From an uncultured Ruminococcus sp. (lineage in GTDB: Bacteria > Bacillota > Clostridia > Oscillospirales > CAG-272), in assembly GCA_905202255.1 (NCBI GenBank), contig CAJKRH010000002.1, positions 28,807 to 92,806 on the forward strand: a stretch of DNA of 64,000 nt, given 5' to 3'. The notes below the pieces were generated by a model that was not told the origin of the DNA, made no database searches, and was given only the letters and a program-made list of their open reading frames with translations. The translations under genes were made by a program, and so were the position numbers. How positions within the stretch are numbered: position 1 is the first letter of the stretch; each line of letters opens with the position of its first letter. Below, one piece after another: positions 8,934 through 17,140 of this stretch.

Positions 8934-9356
8934 ATGAACGAAAGAGAATTTGAAAAGCAGAATGTTTTCGGCAAAGGGGGATACAATTCCGCCTATGCGA
9001 AATATTTCAGCGGGGCGTCTTATCTGAATCCGCTGACAGAGGCGGGAAAAACCGTTTTCCTTGCCAATGTCACTTTTGAACCCTCCTGCCGGAATAACCG
9101 GCATATTCATCATGCCGATGAGGGCGGCGGTCAGATACTTGTCTGCACGGCGGGCGAGGGATGGTATATGGAGGAGGGCAAAGATGCCGTCAGCCTCACT
9201 CCTGGAACGGTAATCACGATTCCCGCAAATGTAAAGCACTGGCACGGCGCGAAAAAAGACAGCTGGTTTTCTCATATAGCTATAGAGGTTCCGGGTAAGA
9301 ACTGCAAAACCGAATGGTGCGAGCCTGTGTCGGACGAAGAATACGAAAAACTCTGA
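8934..9356 (+). CDS. Cupin domain protein
   Basis: The 140-residue single-domain cupin has metal-ligand motifs NNRHIHHADEGGGQILV (motif 1) and PANVKHWHG (motif 2). It belongs to the cupin/carboxymuconolactone-decarboxylase association often found in LysR-controlled redox clusters; no specific reaction can be assigned. ATG 8934 is chosen because GGAGG lies 7 bases upstream. An in-frame ATG at 8913 overlaps the previous stop but lacks such a site. The next gene starts 13 bases downstream. Confidence 0.9.
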   Translation: MNEREFEKQNVFGKGGYNSAYAKYFSGASYLNPLTEAGKTVFLANVTFEPSCRNNRHIHHADEGGGQILVCTAGEGWYMEEGKDAVSLTPGTVITIPANVKHWHGAKKDSWFSHIAIEVPGKNCKTEWCEPVSDEEYEKL

Positions 9357-9369
9357 GGAGGGAAGAGTC

Positions 9370-9717
9370 ATGGCGATAAAACAGACTGCGGGCAGAGATG
9401 CTCTGGGTGAGTTCGCCCCGAAATTTGCCGAGCTTAACGATGATGTTCTCTTCGGCGAGGTATGGAGCAGAGAAGATCAACTTTCTCTGCGCGACCGCTC
9501 GCTTATAACGGTCGTTGCGCTGATGGCGCAGGGAATTACCGATGAGAGCTTCCGCTATCATCTGATAAATGCAAAGAAAAACGGCATAACAAAAGAAGAA
9601 ATTGCGGAAACGGTCACTCATGCCGCCTTTTACTGCGGATGGCCGAAAGCATGGGCGGTTTTCCGCATGGCAAAAGAAATATGGAACGATGATGAAAAAG
9701 GAGAGGATAAAAAATGA
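9370..9717 (+). CDS. Carboxymuconolactone decarboxylase family protein
   Basis: The 115-residue all-helical AhpD/CMD-fold protein contains RDRSLITVVALMAQG and the HAAFYCGWPKAWA segment. The CxxC peroxidatic pair of AhpD is missing (a single Cys in that region), so it is closer to the PcaC-like branch with unknown substrate. It follows the cupin gene closely and its end overlaps the next gene by 4 bases (ATGA), which indicates coupled translation. Confidence 0.9.
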   Translation: MAIKQTAGRDALGEFAPKFAELNDDVLFGEVWSREDQLSLRDRSLITVVALMAQGITDESFRYHLINAKKNGITKEEIAETVTHAAFYCGWPKAWAVFRMAKEIWNDDEKGEDKK

Positions 9718-10571
9718 TTTTAGACAAAACCGTCACGCTGAATAACGGCGTGAAAATTCCGATGCTCGGCTTCGGAACATGGTGCATAGACGACGATAAG
9801 GCGGCAGAGGCTGTCAAAACCGCCATTGACCTCGGATATCGCCATATCGACACGGCGCAGGCATATGGCAATGAGCGCGGTGTAGGCGAGGGAGTGCGCA
9901 CATGCGGCGTGCCGCGCGATGAGCTTTTTGTAGTCAGCAAGGTCGCGGCAGAAAATAAGAATTACGCTTCCGCCGCAAAGTCAATCGACGAAACACTTGC
10001 GAAGACAGGTCTTGAATATCTCGACATGATGATTATTCATGCGCCTCAACCTTGGGCAGAGTGGCGCGGCGAGAAGCGGTATTTTGAGGAAAACCGCGAG
10101 GTATGGCGTGCGCTTGAGGATGCGTATGACGCAGGGAAACTGCGCGCCATCGGCGTTTCAAACTTTCTTCGCGATGACCTTGAAAGTCTGCTCCCGCATT
10201 GCAGGGTAAAGCCTGCGGTAAATCAGGTGCTTGCTCATATCGGAAATACGCCGAAAGAGCTTATATCTTTCTGCGCGGAAAACGGCATTGCCGTAGAGGC
10301 ATATTCGCCCATCGCGCACGGTGAGGCGCTGAAAAGCCCCGCTATTACCGAAACGGCGAAGAAATACGGCGTATCTCCCGCACAGCTCTGCATACGGTAT
10401 ATTCTTCAGCTTGGGCTTATCGCCCTGCCGAAAGCTTCCTCGCGCGAGCATATAAAGGAAAACGGCGAACTTGATTTTGTCATTTCCGATGCGGACATGA
10501 AAGCTCTCGGCGCAGTGGAATTCAAAAATTACGGTGAATACAGCTATTTTCCTGTATTCAGCGGCAAATAA
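9714..10571 (+). CDS. Aldo/keto reductase (classical, cluster-free)
   Basis: The 285-residue (beta/alpha)8 NADPH-dependent oxidoreductase has the full tetrad: Asp and Tyr in DTAQAYGNE, Lys in VVSKVAAE, and His in MMIIHAPQPW. The C-terminal cofactor motif ALPKASSREHIKEN is present. It resembles 2,5-diketo-gluconate reductase-type enzymes that reduce small carbonyls. It is the first of three aldo/keto reductases in this operon and the only one with neither Fe-S cysteines nor tetrad loss. Confidence 0.92.
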   Translation: MILDKTVTLNNGVKIPMLGFGTWCIDDDKAAEAVKTAIDLGYRHIDTAQAYGNERGVGEGVRTCGVPRDELFVVSKVAAENKNYASAAKSIDETLAKTGLEYLDMMIIHAPQPWAEWRGEKRYFEENREVWRALEDAYDAGKLRAIGVSNFLRDDLESLLPHCRVKPAVNQVLAHIGNTPKELISFCAENGIAVEAYSPIAHGEALKSPAITETAKKYGVSPAQLCIRYILQLGLIALPKASSREHIKENGELDFVISDADMKALGAVEFKNYGEYSYFPVFSGK

Positions 10572-10584
10572 GGAGGAAATCACA

Positions 10585-11055
10585 ATGAAAAAACTTGTAG
10601 CGTACTTTTCCGCGAGCGGAGTAACGGAAAAGACGGCGCAGAAGCTGGCTAAGGCTGTCGGCGCCGACATTTTCAAAATCAAACCCGCCGTTCCGTACAC
10701 GCACGCTGACCTCGACTGGACAAACAACAAGAGCCGCTCCTCTGTGGAGATGAGCAATCCACAGTCGCGTCCGGAAATCGCTTCGTACTGCGAAAATATG
10801 GACGAATACGACACGGTATATGTCGGATTTCCCATCTGGTGGTATGTAGCGCCTACAATCATCGATACTTTCCTCGAAAGCTATGATTTCTCGGGAAAAA
10901 CGGTGATTCCTTTTGCCACATCGGGCGGAAGCGGCATGGGAAAGACGGTCGATGTTCTCAAAAAGGTCTGCCCGAATGCCACATGGAAAGCAGGCGGCAT
11001 AGTCAACAGAATGACGGAAAGCGAACTTGCGAAATGGGCTGAAAAGAATAGCTGA
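10585..11055 (+). CDS. Flavodoxin (cytoplasmic)
   Basis: The 156-residue flavodoxin_4 protein has an FMN phosphate loop YFSASGVTEKTAQKLAK, VGFPIWWYVAPTIIDTFLE, and PFATSGGSGMGKT. It lacks a signal peptide, unlike its paralogue at 8266, so the operon encodes one soluble and one membrane-anchored flavodoxin. AAGGAGG lies upstream of ATG 10585. It probably carries electrons to or from the Fe-S aldo/keto reductases that follow; this pairing is inferred from order only. Confidence 0.92.
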   Translation: MKKLVAYFSASGVTEKTAQKLAKAVGADIFKIKPAVPYTHADLDWTNNKSRSSVEMSNPQSRPEIASYCENMDEYDTVYVGFPIWWYVAPTIIDTFLESYDFSGKTVIPFATSGGSGMGKTVDVLKKVCPNATWKAGGIVNRMTESELAKWAEKNS

Positions 11056-11086
11056 GTTAAAAAATACATTTTAAGGAGAATAAGAA

Positions 11087-12226
11087 ATGAACGGATTTGA
11101 TGAAAACAGCGTTTTTTCCGAGGCAAAAAAGAATTTCGGCTTCGGCTGTATGCGTCTCCCGATGAAAGACGGCAAGGTCGATTACGATGAATTCAAAAAG
11201 ATGGTCGACCTCTTCATGGCAGAGGGGTTCAATTACTTTGATACTGCGAGAGTTTATCTCGAGGGACAGAGCGAAACGGCAATCGGCGACTGCATAGCGG
11301 CGAGATATCCGCGCGAGAGCTTTGTTCTGACAAACAAGCTTTCGGGTGTGCTCTTCAATACGGAAGAAGAAATCCGTCCGCTCTTTCAGAAGCAGTTGGA
11401 ATCCTGCAAGGTAGATTATTTCGATATTTACCTGATGCATGCCCAGAATAAAAATCTTTTTGCAAAATATAAAAAGTGCCATGCCTACGAAACGGCTTTT
11501 GAGCTCAAAAAGGAGGGCAAGATAAAGCATGTCGGAATATCTTTCCACGATACGGCAGATGTTCTGGAGGAAATCCTGACGGAATATCCCGAGGTCGAGG
11601 TAGTCCAGATTCAGTTTAACTATGTCGACTATGAGGACCCTGCAATCCAGTCGAGAAAGCTTTATGAGGTCTGCCGCAAGCACAATAAGCCGATGATAGT
11701 CATGGAGCCTGTAAAGGGCGGCAATCTCGTAAATCTTCCCGAGAGGGCAAAGAAAGTTCTCGAGGATTTACACGGCGGAAGTGCGGCAAGCTATGCCATA
11801 CGCTTTGCCGCGGGTTTTGACGGCATAAAGATGGTTCTCTCCGGCATGAGCAATATGGAGCAGATGAAAGACAATCTTTCCTATATGAAAGATTTCAAGC
11901 CGCTTGACGAAAACGAGCATGCGGCAATAAAAAAGGTATGCGATATTTTCCATCCCATGCATCTTATACCGTGCACGGCGTGCCGCTATTGCATCGACGG
12001 TTGCCCGAAACATATCTCCATACCCGACCTTTTCTCATGCATGAACGCAAAGCAGATTTATCACGACTGGAATGTAAACTATTATTACAGCGAGGTATAT
12101 ACCAAAAATCACGGCAAGGCTTCCGACTGCATAAAGTGCGGCAAGTGCGAAAAAGCCTGCCCGCAGCATCTGCATATACGCGATTTGCTTGTCGATGTGG
12201 CGGAAGAATTTGAACGCAAAAAATAA
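11087..12226 (+). CDS. Aldo/keto reductase with C-terminal 4Fe-4S domain
   Basis: The 379-residue protein joins an aldo/keto reductase barrel (tetrad Asp/Tyr in FDTARVYLEG, Lys in LTNKLSG, His in YLMHAQN) to a ferredoxin-like tail with CTACRYCIDGCPKHI and CIKCGKCEKACPQHL, which should bind two [4Fe-4S] clusters. The fold is known from Firmicute 'predicted oxidoreductases of the aldo/keto reductase family'. The clusters suggest electrons arrive from ferredoxin or flavodoxin rather than only NADPH. It lies between flavodoxin and a divergent paralogue. Confidence 0.92.
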   Translation: MNGFDENSVFSEAKKNFGFGCMRLPMKDGKVDYDEFKKMVDLFMAEGFNYFDTARVYLEGQSETAIGDCIAARYPRESFVLTNKLSGVLFNTEEEIRPLFQKQLESCKVDYFDIYLMHAQNKNLFAKYKKCHAYETAFELKKEGKIKHVGISFHDTADVLEEILTEYPEVEVVQIQFNYVDYEDPAIQSRKLYEVCRKHNKPMIVMEPVKGGNLVNLPERAKKVLEDLHGGSAASYAIRFAAGFDGIKMVLSGMSNMEQMKDNLSYMKDFKPLDENEHAAIKKVCDIFHPMHLIPCTACRYCIDGCPKHISIPDLFSCMNAKQIYHDWNVNYYYSEVYTKNHGKASDCIKCGKCEKACPQHLHIRDLLVDVAEEFERKK

Positions 12227-12257
12227 ATAACATTCTGATATTTTCAAGGAGAAAAAG

Positions 12258-13361
12258 ATGATAGAATACAGAAAACTGCCCAAAGGTGAAGAGAGAATAG
12301 GTACTCTCGGGCTCGGAATGGGCGGCATACAGGAAACCCCGCCTGACGAGATAGAGGCGGTCATCAGAAAGGCAATAGAAAACGGCATAAACTTTTTTGA
12401 CCTTTGCGCAGGCGGCGCCGCCGTTTACGAGCCTTTCGGAAAAGCTATCCACGGACAGCGCGAAAAGATATATTTTCAGCTTCATTTCGGCGCGGTATAT
12501 AATGCCGAGGGCGATTACGGCTGGTCGAGAAATCTGAAAAAGATAAAAGATACTTTCGGGTGGGAGCTTGAAAAGCTCGGCACAGATTATGTCGATTTCG
12601 GATTTTTGCACTGCGTAGACGAAGAAAGCGATATATACGATATCGAAAAGAACGGTATTTTCGATTTTGTCAAGGAGCTGAAAGACAAAGGCGTGGTAAG
12701 ACATATCGGATTTTCGTCCCATACGCCGTCGGTCGCCGAAAAGCTGCTTGATACGGGACTTATCGATATGATGATGCTTTCGATAAATCCTGCGTATGAT
12801 TTGGAATGCGGCGACGAATACGGAATAGGAACGACGGACGAGCGCGCGAAGCTTTTCCGCCGCTGTGAAGCGGAGGGAGTTGGCATTTCGGTAATGAAGC
12901 CTTTTCACGGCGGACAGCTTCTGAGGGCGGAAACATCGCCTTTCAGAAGAGCGCTGACAAAAAATCAGTGCATTCAGTATGTGCTCGACCGCCCTGCGGT
13001 TATGGCTGCCGTGCCCGGAGTCAGAAACCTGAAAGACCTCGATGAATTGCTTACTTTCAAGGCTTCGTCGCGTGAGGAAAACGATTATTCCGAGATAGCG
13101 GAATTTACGCCTGCGGCGGCAAGAGGGAATTGCGTTTACTGCAATCATTGCCAGCCGTGTCCTGCCGGAATAGACATAGGACTTGTCAATAAATATTACG
13201 ACCTGTCGCAGGCAGGCGACAAAATGGCGGAAAACCATTATGATAAGCTTGAAGTAAAGGCTTCGGCGTGTCTCGGATGCGGACATTGCGACAGGCGCTG
13301 TCCCTTTGATGTAAAGCAGCAGGAAAAAATGCAGAAAATAGCAGAATATTTTGAAAAATAA
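12258..13361 (+). CDS. Divergent Fe-S aldo/keto reductase-like protein lacking part of the tetrad
   Basis: The 367-residue protein has the same architecture as its neighbour: an aldo/keto reductase barrel plus CVYCNHCQPCPAGIDI and CLGCGHCDRRCPFDV cluster motifs. In the barrel, the Asp loop reads FDLCAGGAAV, with Gly where Tyr is expected. The Lys strand reads YFQLHFGAVY with no Lys, while the His strand GFLHCVDE is kept. It therefore may not be a conventional carbonyl reductase. It shares 31-base spacing with the preceding gene and is clearly in the operon. The altered chemistry is inferred from residues only. Confidence 0.85.
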   Translation: MIEYRKLPKGEERIGTLGLGMGGIQETPPDEIEAVIRKAIENGINFFDLCAGGAAVYEPFGKAIHGQREKIYFQLHFGAVYNAEGDYGWSRNLKKIKDTFGWELEKLGTDYVDFGFLHCVDEESDIYDIEKNGIFDFVKELKDKGVVRHIGFSSHTPSVAEKLLDTGLIDMMMLSINPAYDLECGDEYGIGTTDERAKLFRRCEAEGVGISVMKPFHGGQLLRAETSPFRRALTKNQCIQYVLDRPAVMAAVPGVRNLKDLDELLTFKASSREENDYSEIAEFTPAAARGNCVYCNHCQPCPAGIDIGLVNKYYDLSQAGDKMAENHYDKLEVKASACLGCGHCDRRCPFDVKQQEKMQKIAEYFEK

Positions 13362-13375
13362 AAAGGAGAAAAATC

Positions 13376-13960
13376 ATGATTGAGAATGTTCTTTCAAGAA
13401 AACAGTTGTCCGTCGGCAAAAAAATCGGGGTAAAAACCGCTTTGTCGGCATTGGTAATAATCGCGGCGGTGTGTCTGCCGCAACTCGTACATCTCGTAGC
13501 GGGAGCGCAGGGCGGCGTTAAATATCTCCCGATGTATCTGCCCGTTATCATCGGCGGTGCGCTGATGGGTGCCAAATGGGGATTTACGGTAGGTCTGATT
13601 GCACCGTTCATGAGCTTTTTGGTTACATCCGCTTTCGGAAATCCTATGCCTATGGCAGAGAGACTTCCTTTTATGATGGCGGAGCTTGCCGTATTTGCTC
13701 TTGTTTCCGGCGCATTCGGTAAGCTTATCTATAAGAATAAATGGATGGCATTTCCCGCAGTGCTTTCTGCAGAAATCGCAGGCAGAGCATCTTTTGTGCT
13801 TCTTATCGCAATATTCGGAAGATTTACATCGTTTACAGTTTCCATGATTTGGGGTCAGATAAAAACAGGCTTTGTCGGACTTGCTCTGCAGGCTGTAATC
13901 GCTCCGCTTCTTATCATCGGAATGAGAAAGCTTATCAAAAATGATGAAACCGGAAAATGA
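13376..13960 (+). CDS. ECF transporter S component
   Basis: The 194-residue integral membrane protein has about six hydrophobic segments and the S-component features: a loop with YLPMYLPVIIGGALMGAKWG and a basic C-terminus. S components bind a vitamin or related small molecule and work with the shared EcfAA'T energising module encoded elsewhere. The substrate cannot be read from sequence. Its place in a flavodoxin/reductase operon makes a redox cofactor precursor conceivable. ATG 13376 follows AAAGGAGAAA. Confidence 0.82.
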   Translation: MIENVLSRKQLSVGKKIGVKTALSALVIIAAVCLPQLVHLVAGAQGGVKYLPMYLPVIIGGALMGAKWGFTVGLIAPFMSFLVTSAFGNPMPMAERLPFMMAELAVFALVSGAFGKLIYKNKWMAFPAVLSAEIAGRASFVLLIAIFGRFTSFTVSMIWGQIKTGFVGLALQAVIAPLLIIGMRKLIKNDETGK

Positions 13961-13961
13961 T

Positions 13962-14390
13962 ATGATAAAAACCGATATAGAGCTTGCAAAGAAAGCGCTT
14001 GCGGGTCATTCCATCGCGCTTGCAAAGGACGGTGCGGTGATGACCGATGACAAGCGCGGCGTTGCTCCTATGCTGGGATTCATCGCGGAGAATGTGAATC
14101 TGAAAGGCTACTTTGTGGCGGATAAAATAGTAGGGAAAGCGGCGGCATCATTATTTGTCCTCGCGGGGATAAAAGAAGTATATGCCGAGGTCGCCTCGGA
14201 GGCGGCAAAGGAATATCTTGAAGCCCACTCGGTGCGCTTTTCGTGCGGGAAGCTCGTTTCAAAGATAATCAACCGTGCAGGGACGGGAATATGCCCCATG
14301 GAGGAGGCAGTATCAGATATTTCGGAGCCGGAAGAATGCTACATGGCGATTCTCGCCCGCCTCGCGGAGCTTAAAGCTCAAAAAGCGTGA
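13962..14390 (+). CDS. DUF1893 domain protein
   Basis: The 142-residue protein matches the DUF1893 family: HSIALAKDGAVMTDDKRGVAPML, a GKAAASLFVLAGIKEVYAEVAS core, and GTGICPMEEAV, with a Cys-Pro that is conserved in the family. Relatives have a deaminase-like fold of unknown reaction. ATG 13962 fits the family N-terminus and lies one base after the upstream stop. In-frame ATGs at 13941 and 13944 would overlap the ECF gene. It is the last gene of the operon and is followed by a strong terminator. Confidence 0.8.
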   Translation: MIKTDIELAKKALAGHSIALAKDGAVMTDDKRGVAPMLGFIAENVNLKGYFVADKIVGKAAASLFVLAGIKEVYAEVASEAAKEYLEAHSVRFSCGKLVSKIINRAGTGICPMEEAVSDISEPEECYMAILARLAELKAQKA

Positions 14391-14400
14391 ATTTATGCTA

Positions 14401-14430
14401 AAAAGCCAAGTCGCATGACTTGGCTTTTTG
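14401..14430 (+). terminator. Intrinsic terminator of the redox operon
   Basis: AAAAGCCAAGTC and GACTTGGCTTTT form a perfect 12-bp stem around GCAT, followed by T residues. It also carries an A-run on the other side, so it can serve the convergent gene at 14453 as well. Confidence 0.93.
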
Positions 14431-14452
14431 TTTGATGAGAACTTACTTATTA

Positions 14453-14950
14453 TTACGGCGCTCCTCTCTTTAATGCTTTACGATGCTTCATATAATAGCT
14501 GTAAAAATCATCAGGCAACAAATCAATTTGCGCAGATGTATAATTGCTTTGAAAATATGAATATCGACTTGAGTGCATATCAAATATGACAGAGCGCAAT
14601 GTATCTTTTGATTTATCGGCAAGATTTACAACATCGCTGCCATCTGATATATTTTCAATAAGCTGTGCGTTTCGCAGCGTTGATAAAATGTCAGCAATGA
14701 TGCCTATTGCTTTGTTGTAACATGAGAAACAAGCCCGTAAGATTATATTGCCATCAGCGTTTATAGAACAGATTATTAAGTCGTTAATGACAAATTCGTT
14801 ATCAGGTGTTACTTTCTTTTTGAATATACCGCCGAGAACAAGAGTATGCTTGACGATAGAAAAATCATTATTTTTCAAACATTCCATAATTTCAGATGGG
14901 GACTTATCATTTGATATTTTAGAAGCAATATAAAAACTTTCTACGCCCAT
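14453..14950 (-). CDS. Hypothetical protein, AT-rich gene
   Basis: I do not recognise this 165-residue protein. It has no signal peptide or membrane segment, is rich in Ser/Asn/Ile, and contains short hydrophobic strands (HTLVLGGIF, DLIICSINADGNIIL) that could form a small beta sheet. Codon use is visibly more AT-rich than the neighbouring genes, which hints at acquisition. Its ATG has only a weak ribosome site and lies one base after the stop of an 11-codon upstream reading frame. A good promoter lies further upstream. Confidence 0.6.
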   Translation of the reverse strand: MGVESFYIASKISNDKSPSEIMECLKNNDFSIVKHTLVLGGIFKKKVTPDNEFVINDLIICSINADGNIILRACFSCYNKAIGIIADILSTLRNAQLIENISDGSDVVNLADKSKDTLRSVIFDMHSSRYSYFQSNYTSAQIDLLPDDFYSYYMKHRKALKRGAP

Positions 14951-14951
14951 A

Positions 14952-14987
14952 TTATTTTACCCACTGCAAAGTTATTACCTTCCTCAT
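14952..14987 (-). CDS. Possible 11-residue leader peptide
   Basis: ATG at 14987 with a GAGG site 7 bases before it opens a frame reading MRKVITLQWVK and stops one base before the ATG of the 14950 gene. It could couple translation of the downstream gene, whose own site is weak. It may also be chance; there is no conservation evidence. Confidence 0.3.
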   Translation of the reverse strand: MRKVITLQWVK

Positions 14988-15023
14988 GATATACCTCTAT
15001 GAGAAAGCGTCTTTTATAATCTG

Positions 15024-15052
15024 AGTATATCATGTTTTTGAAAGTAACGCAA
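15024..15052 (-). promoter_or_regulatory. SigA-type promoter for the 14950 gene
   Basis: On the minus strand, TTGCGT and TATACT are spaced by 17 bases, about 35 bases upstream of the leader frame and 75 bases upstream of the annotated start. Confidence 0.55.
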
Positions 15053-15076
15053 TAGGCAATTTTTAAGCGGAATTAT

Positions 15077-15140
15077 GCGACAACGGAAAGGGAACGGCAA
15101 AAAGCCCTGAAAGAATGGCGCTTTCAAGGCTTTTTGACTG
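15077..15140 (-). terminator. Terminator module of the sigma factor gene (copy 1 of a repeated module)
   Basis: On the minus strand, AAAAGCCTTGAAAG pairs imperfectly with CTTTCAGGGCTTTTT just after the sigma gene stop. The hairpin and a conserved tail (YTCYCTTTCCGTTGTC) recur at 18158-18216 beside tRNA-Leu, so this is a duplicated terminator-plus-tail of about 60 bp. Confidence 0.75.
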
Positions 15141-15148
15141 TTTGGTGC

Positions 15149-16816
15149 TCAGATTGTCAATGTCGCTCCGAGCATTTTGATTCTCGATTCTTCCTGTGGT
15201 ATTTTCAGATATCCGTTTTTCATTGCCGCCTCCGCTATGATGTCTCGTTCCCAAAGAATACCCGATGCTGCGGCTCTGACCAGATATTCTTTATTCGAAA
15301 TAAACGAGGGAGCCTCTGCCGAGATACATTCAATTGCAAAGCGGTAAAGAGGGATTATCTGCCGTATGGCGGCATCTTTCAGCTCTCGAATCCGCATGAG
15401 CACATCTTCGGGCAGGCTATCGGCTTTTTCTTTTCGAATAACGCAAAATGTCGGAACGGATTTGCCGTCGGTCTGAAGTAAAAATCCCTTTTTTACCAAG
15501 CTGTCTACAACGCTTTTTTCGGTTTCTTCCGTTTTTCCCTCGGCGATTTTCAAAAGATTCTCGCCCTCGCGATAAGACAATGTCTGATTGTAATACTGCT
15601 GACCGAGCACGGAAAATGTATAGTGTCTGAAAAGGATTTCTTTCAGATTTCTGTCATCCGGAGAGTCTACACAGCCACGCAGGCTTATTCCGTCCGGTGC
15701 GTCCTTGCAGTCTTCAAAACCAATCACATCCCATTCGCCGTTATTCGGTCGAATCGTATGTCCCCAACTGCCGATATTTGCGGTGCAGTCGCATTTTATG
15801 CTTTTGTTTGCTTCGGAAACGGCTCGTTTGTTTATATCGTCAAGAGCTGCCATGATATCAGCCCAGCGCATATCTTCTTTCGGCTGGTTTCCAAAGCGCC
15901 AATCGGGTGAAATTTTATCGAGCCAATCGTTTTTGGTTTTACAGATTTCAATCAGCTTTTCCGTCAGCAATGGTGCAATTTCACGATAACGGGAATATAT
16001 TTTTTCCTGCGCCGAAGCGGAAAAAATATAAAAATTTGTTTCGTAGCGGTTGTTTCTTTTTATAAGCAATGTCGCGCTTACAAGAGAGTCAAGCTCTTCT
16101 TCCATATACGGCAACGCAACGCCGATTTCAATTGCCAACTCTTCGGCTGTGGACGGTGTGCGATAAGCCGCAAGTAAAATGTTCATATCAAGTGCTTTTG
16201 ATAGATAACACGACGGCTCACCGTTGCTTCCGGGTAGTCCGTTGATTTGAAATCTCAAATTTTCAGGTCTGTAGCTCATTTTTCCGAATTCTCTTGCCAT
16301 ATCCATACCTTCTTTCAGTATTTTTCGCGCGCGGAAAAGTCTTTGCTCCACCGCGCTTTCGGAGAGTGACATCGAAGCGGCTATATCACGAATGCTCCTG
16401 TCATCAATGTAATAGGCAACGACAATATCCCGATAGATGCTTTTGATGAACGCCAACTCACGCCGAAGCAGAGCCATTTGCTCATTATGTATCATTTCAT
16501 CAAGAGTGCCGGGATTATCGTCTATGATTTCGCAGTCGTACACATCGGAACCGGTTACCGACGCGGCGCGCCTATGCTTATCATCTGCCCATGCAGAGTA
16601 ACGGTTATGCGCGATTTTCCATACCCATGCCGAAAACGCAGTCGGAACGGAGCCTTTTTCCAAAGCGGTAATGATATTCAAAGCGATATCCTGCGTCAAA
16701 TCTTCCGCTTCGGCGCGGCTGTCCGTCTTTCTCAGACAGAAATAAAACAGCTTTTCCATATATTTTTCGACAAACTCATGTATCAGCTTATCGCGCATTT
16801 CATTTGTATCCCGCAT
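15149..16816 (-). CDS. ECF-like RNA polymerase sigma factor with 390-residue C-terminal extension
   Basis: The 555-residue protein starts as an ECF sigma factor: region 2 at about 10-85 (CLRKTDSRAEAEDLTQDIAL, AFSAWVWKIAHNRYSAW) and region 4 at about 115-165 (IVVAYYIDDRSIRDIAASM, SESAVEQRLFRARKIL). Ordinary ECF factors end near 170-200. Here about 390 more residues follow, without membrane segments. A short winged-helix-like stretch is visible at about 205-250 (TPSTAEELAIEIGVALPYMEEEL). It is paralogous in layout to the gene at 20639. A perfect GGAGGG site precedes ATG 16816. No anti-sigma gene is adjacent, so the extension may be the sensor; that is inference. Confidence 0.85.
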   Translation of the reverse strand: MRDTNEMRDKLIHEFVEKYMEKLFYFCLRKTDSRAEAEDLTQDIALNIITALEKGSVPTAFSAWVWKIAHNRYSAWADDKHRRAASVTGSDVYDCEIIDDNPGTLDEMIHNEQMALLRRELAFIKSIYRDIVVAYYIDDRSIRDIAASMSLSESAVEQRLFRARKILKEGMDMAREFGKMSYRPENLRFQINGLPGSNGEPSCYLSKALDMNILLAAYRTPSTAEELAIEIGVALPYMEEELDSLVSATLLIKRNNRYETNFYIFSASAQEKIYSRYREIAPLLTEKLIEICKTKNDWLDKISPDWRFGNQPKEDMRWADIMAALDDINKRAVSEANKSIKCDCTANIGSWGHTIRPNNGEWDVIGFEDCKDAPDGISLRGCVDSPDDRNLKEILFRHYTFSVLGQQYYNQTLSYREGENLLKIAEGKTEETEKSVVDSLVKKGFLLQTDGKSVPTFCVIRKEKADSLPEDVLMRIRELKDAAIRQIIPLYRFAIECISAEAPSFISNKEYLVRAAASGILWERDIIAEAAMKNGYLKIPQEESRIKMLGATLTI

Positions 16817-16913
16817 GACTAACCCTCCTTTCGCTCATATAGTGTGGATTTTTCTGATTTGCTGACAAGTTTTTTTAGAATTGCTTCGTGAAAAATAAAA
16901 TTTATCTGCGGGT

Positions 16914-16943
16914 AGTATAGCATAAAACCATGAGCAATTGCAA
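16914..16943 (-). promoter_or_regulatory. Promoter of the long sigma factor gene
   Basis: On the minus strand, TTGCAA and TATACT are separated by 18 bases, about 98 bases upstream of the sigma ATG. Confidence 0.5.
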
Positions 16944-16953
16944 GCATAACGAC

Positions 16954-16982
16954 TTGAAAAACAGCCGAAAAAATGGTATAAT
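16954..16982 (+). promoter_or_regulatory. Upstream SigA-type promoter toward LytTR gene
   Basis: TTGAAA and TATAAT with a 17-base spacer, divergent from the sigma-gene promoter. It would give a basal transcript with a leader of about 150 bases to the LytTR gene. Confidence 0.6.
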
Positions 16983-17045
16983 GAACTCAGAAAGAATAAT
17001 CACCACTATGAAACGCAAAAATTCATAAGCTGTTTGCTTTTATTT

Positions 17046-17114
17046 ACCACCTATGAGACAATAACAACCACCTATCGGGAAATAGTGGAATTTCTTTTTC
17101 CGATCCTTTATAAT
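17046..17114 (+). promoter_or_regulatory. LytTR operator (two direct repeats) and activator-type promoter
   Basis: The 9-mer ACCACCTAT occurs at 17046-17054 and 17067-17075, a 21-base period (two helical turns). This is the layout LytTR regulators such as AgrA and ComE bind. A TATAAT -10 box follows at 17109-17114 with a poor -35 (TGGAAT, 17086-17091), as expected for an activator-dependent promoter. The repeats end 10 bases before the -35. It lies directly upstream of a LytTR gene, so autoregulation is likely. Confidence 0.7.
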
Positions 17115-17140
17115 GTAACCGCGGAAAGGAGGGAATAGGA

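Noticed and set aside
11964..13286. 440-residue minus-strand frame opposite the Fe-S aldo/keto reductase genes
   Set aside because: Its sequence is low-complexity Arg/Tyr/His-rich text typical of an antisense shadow.
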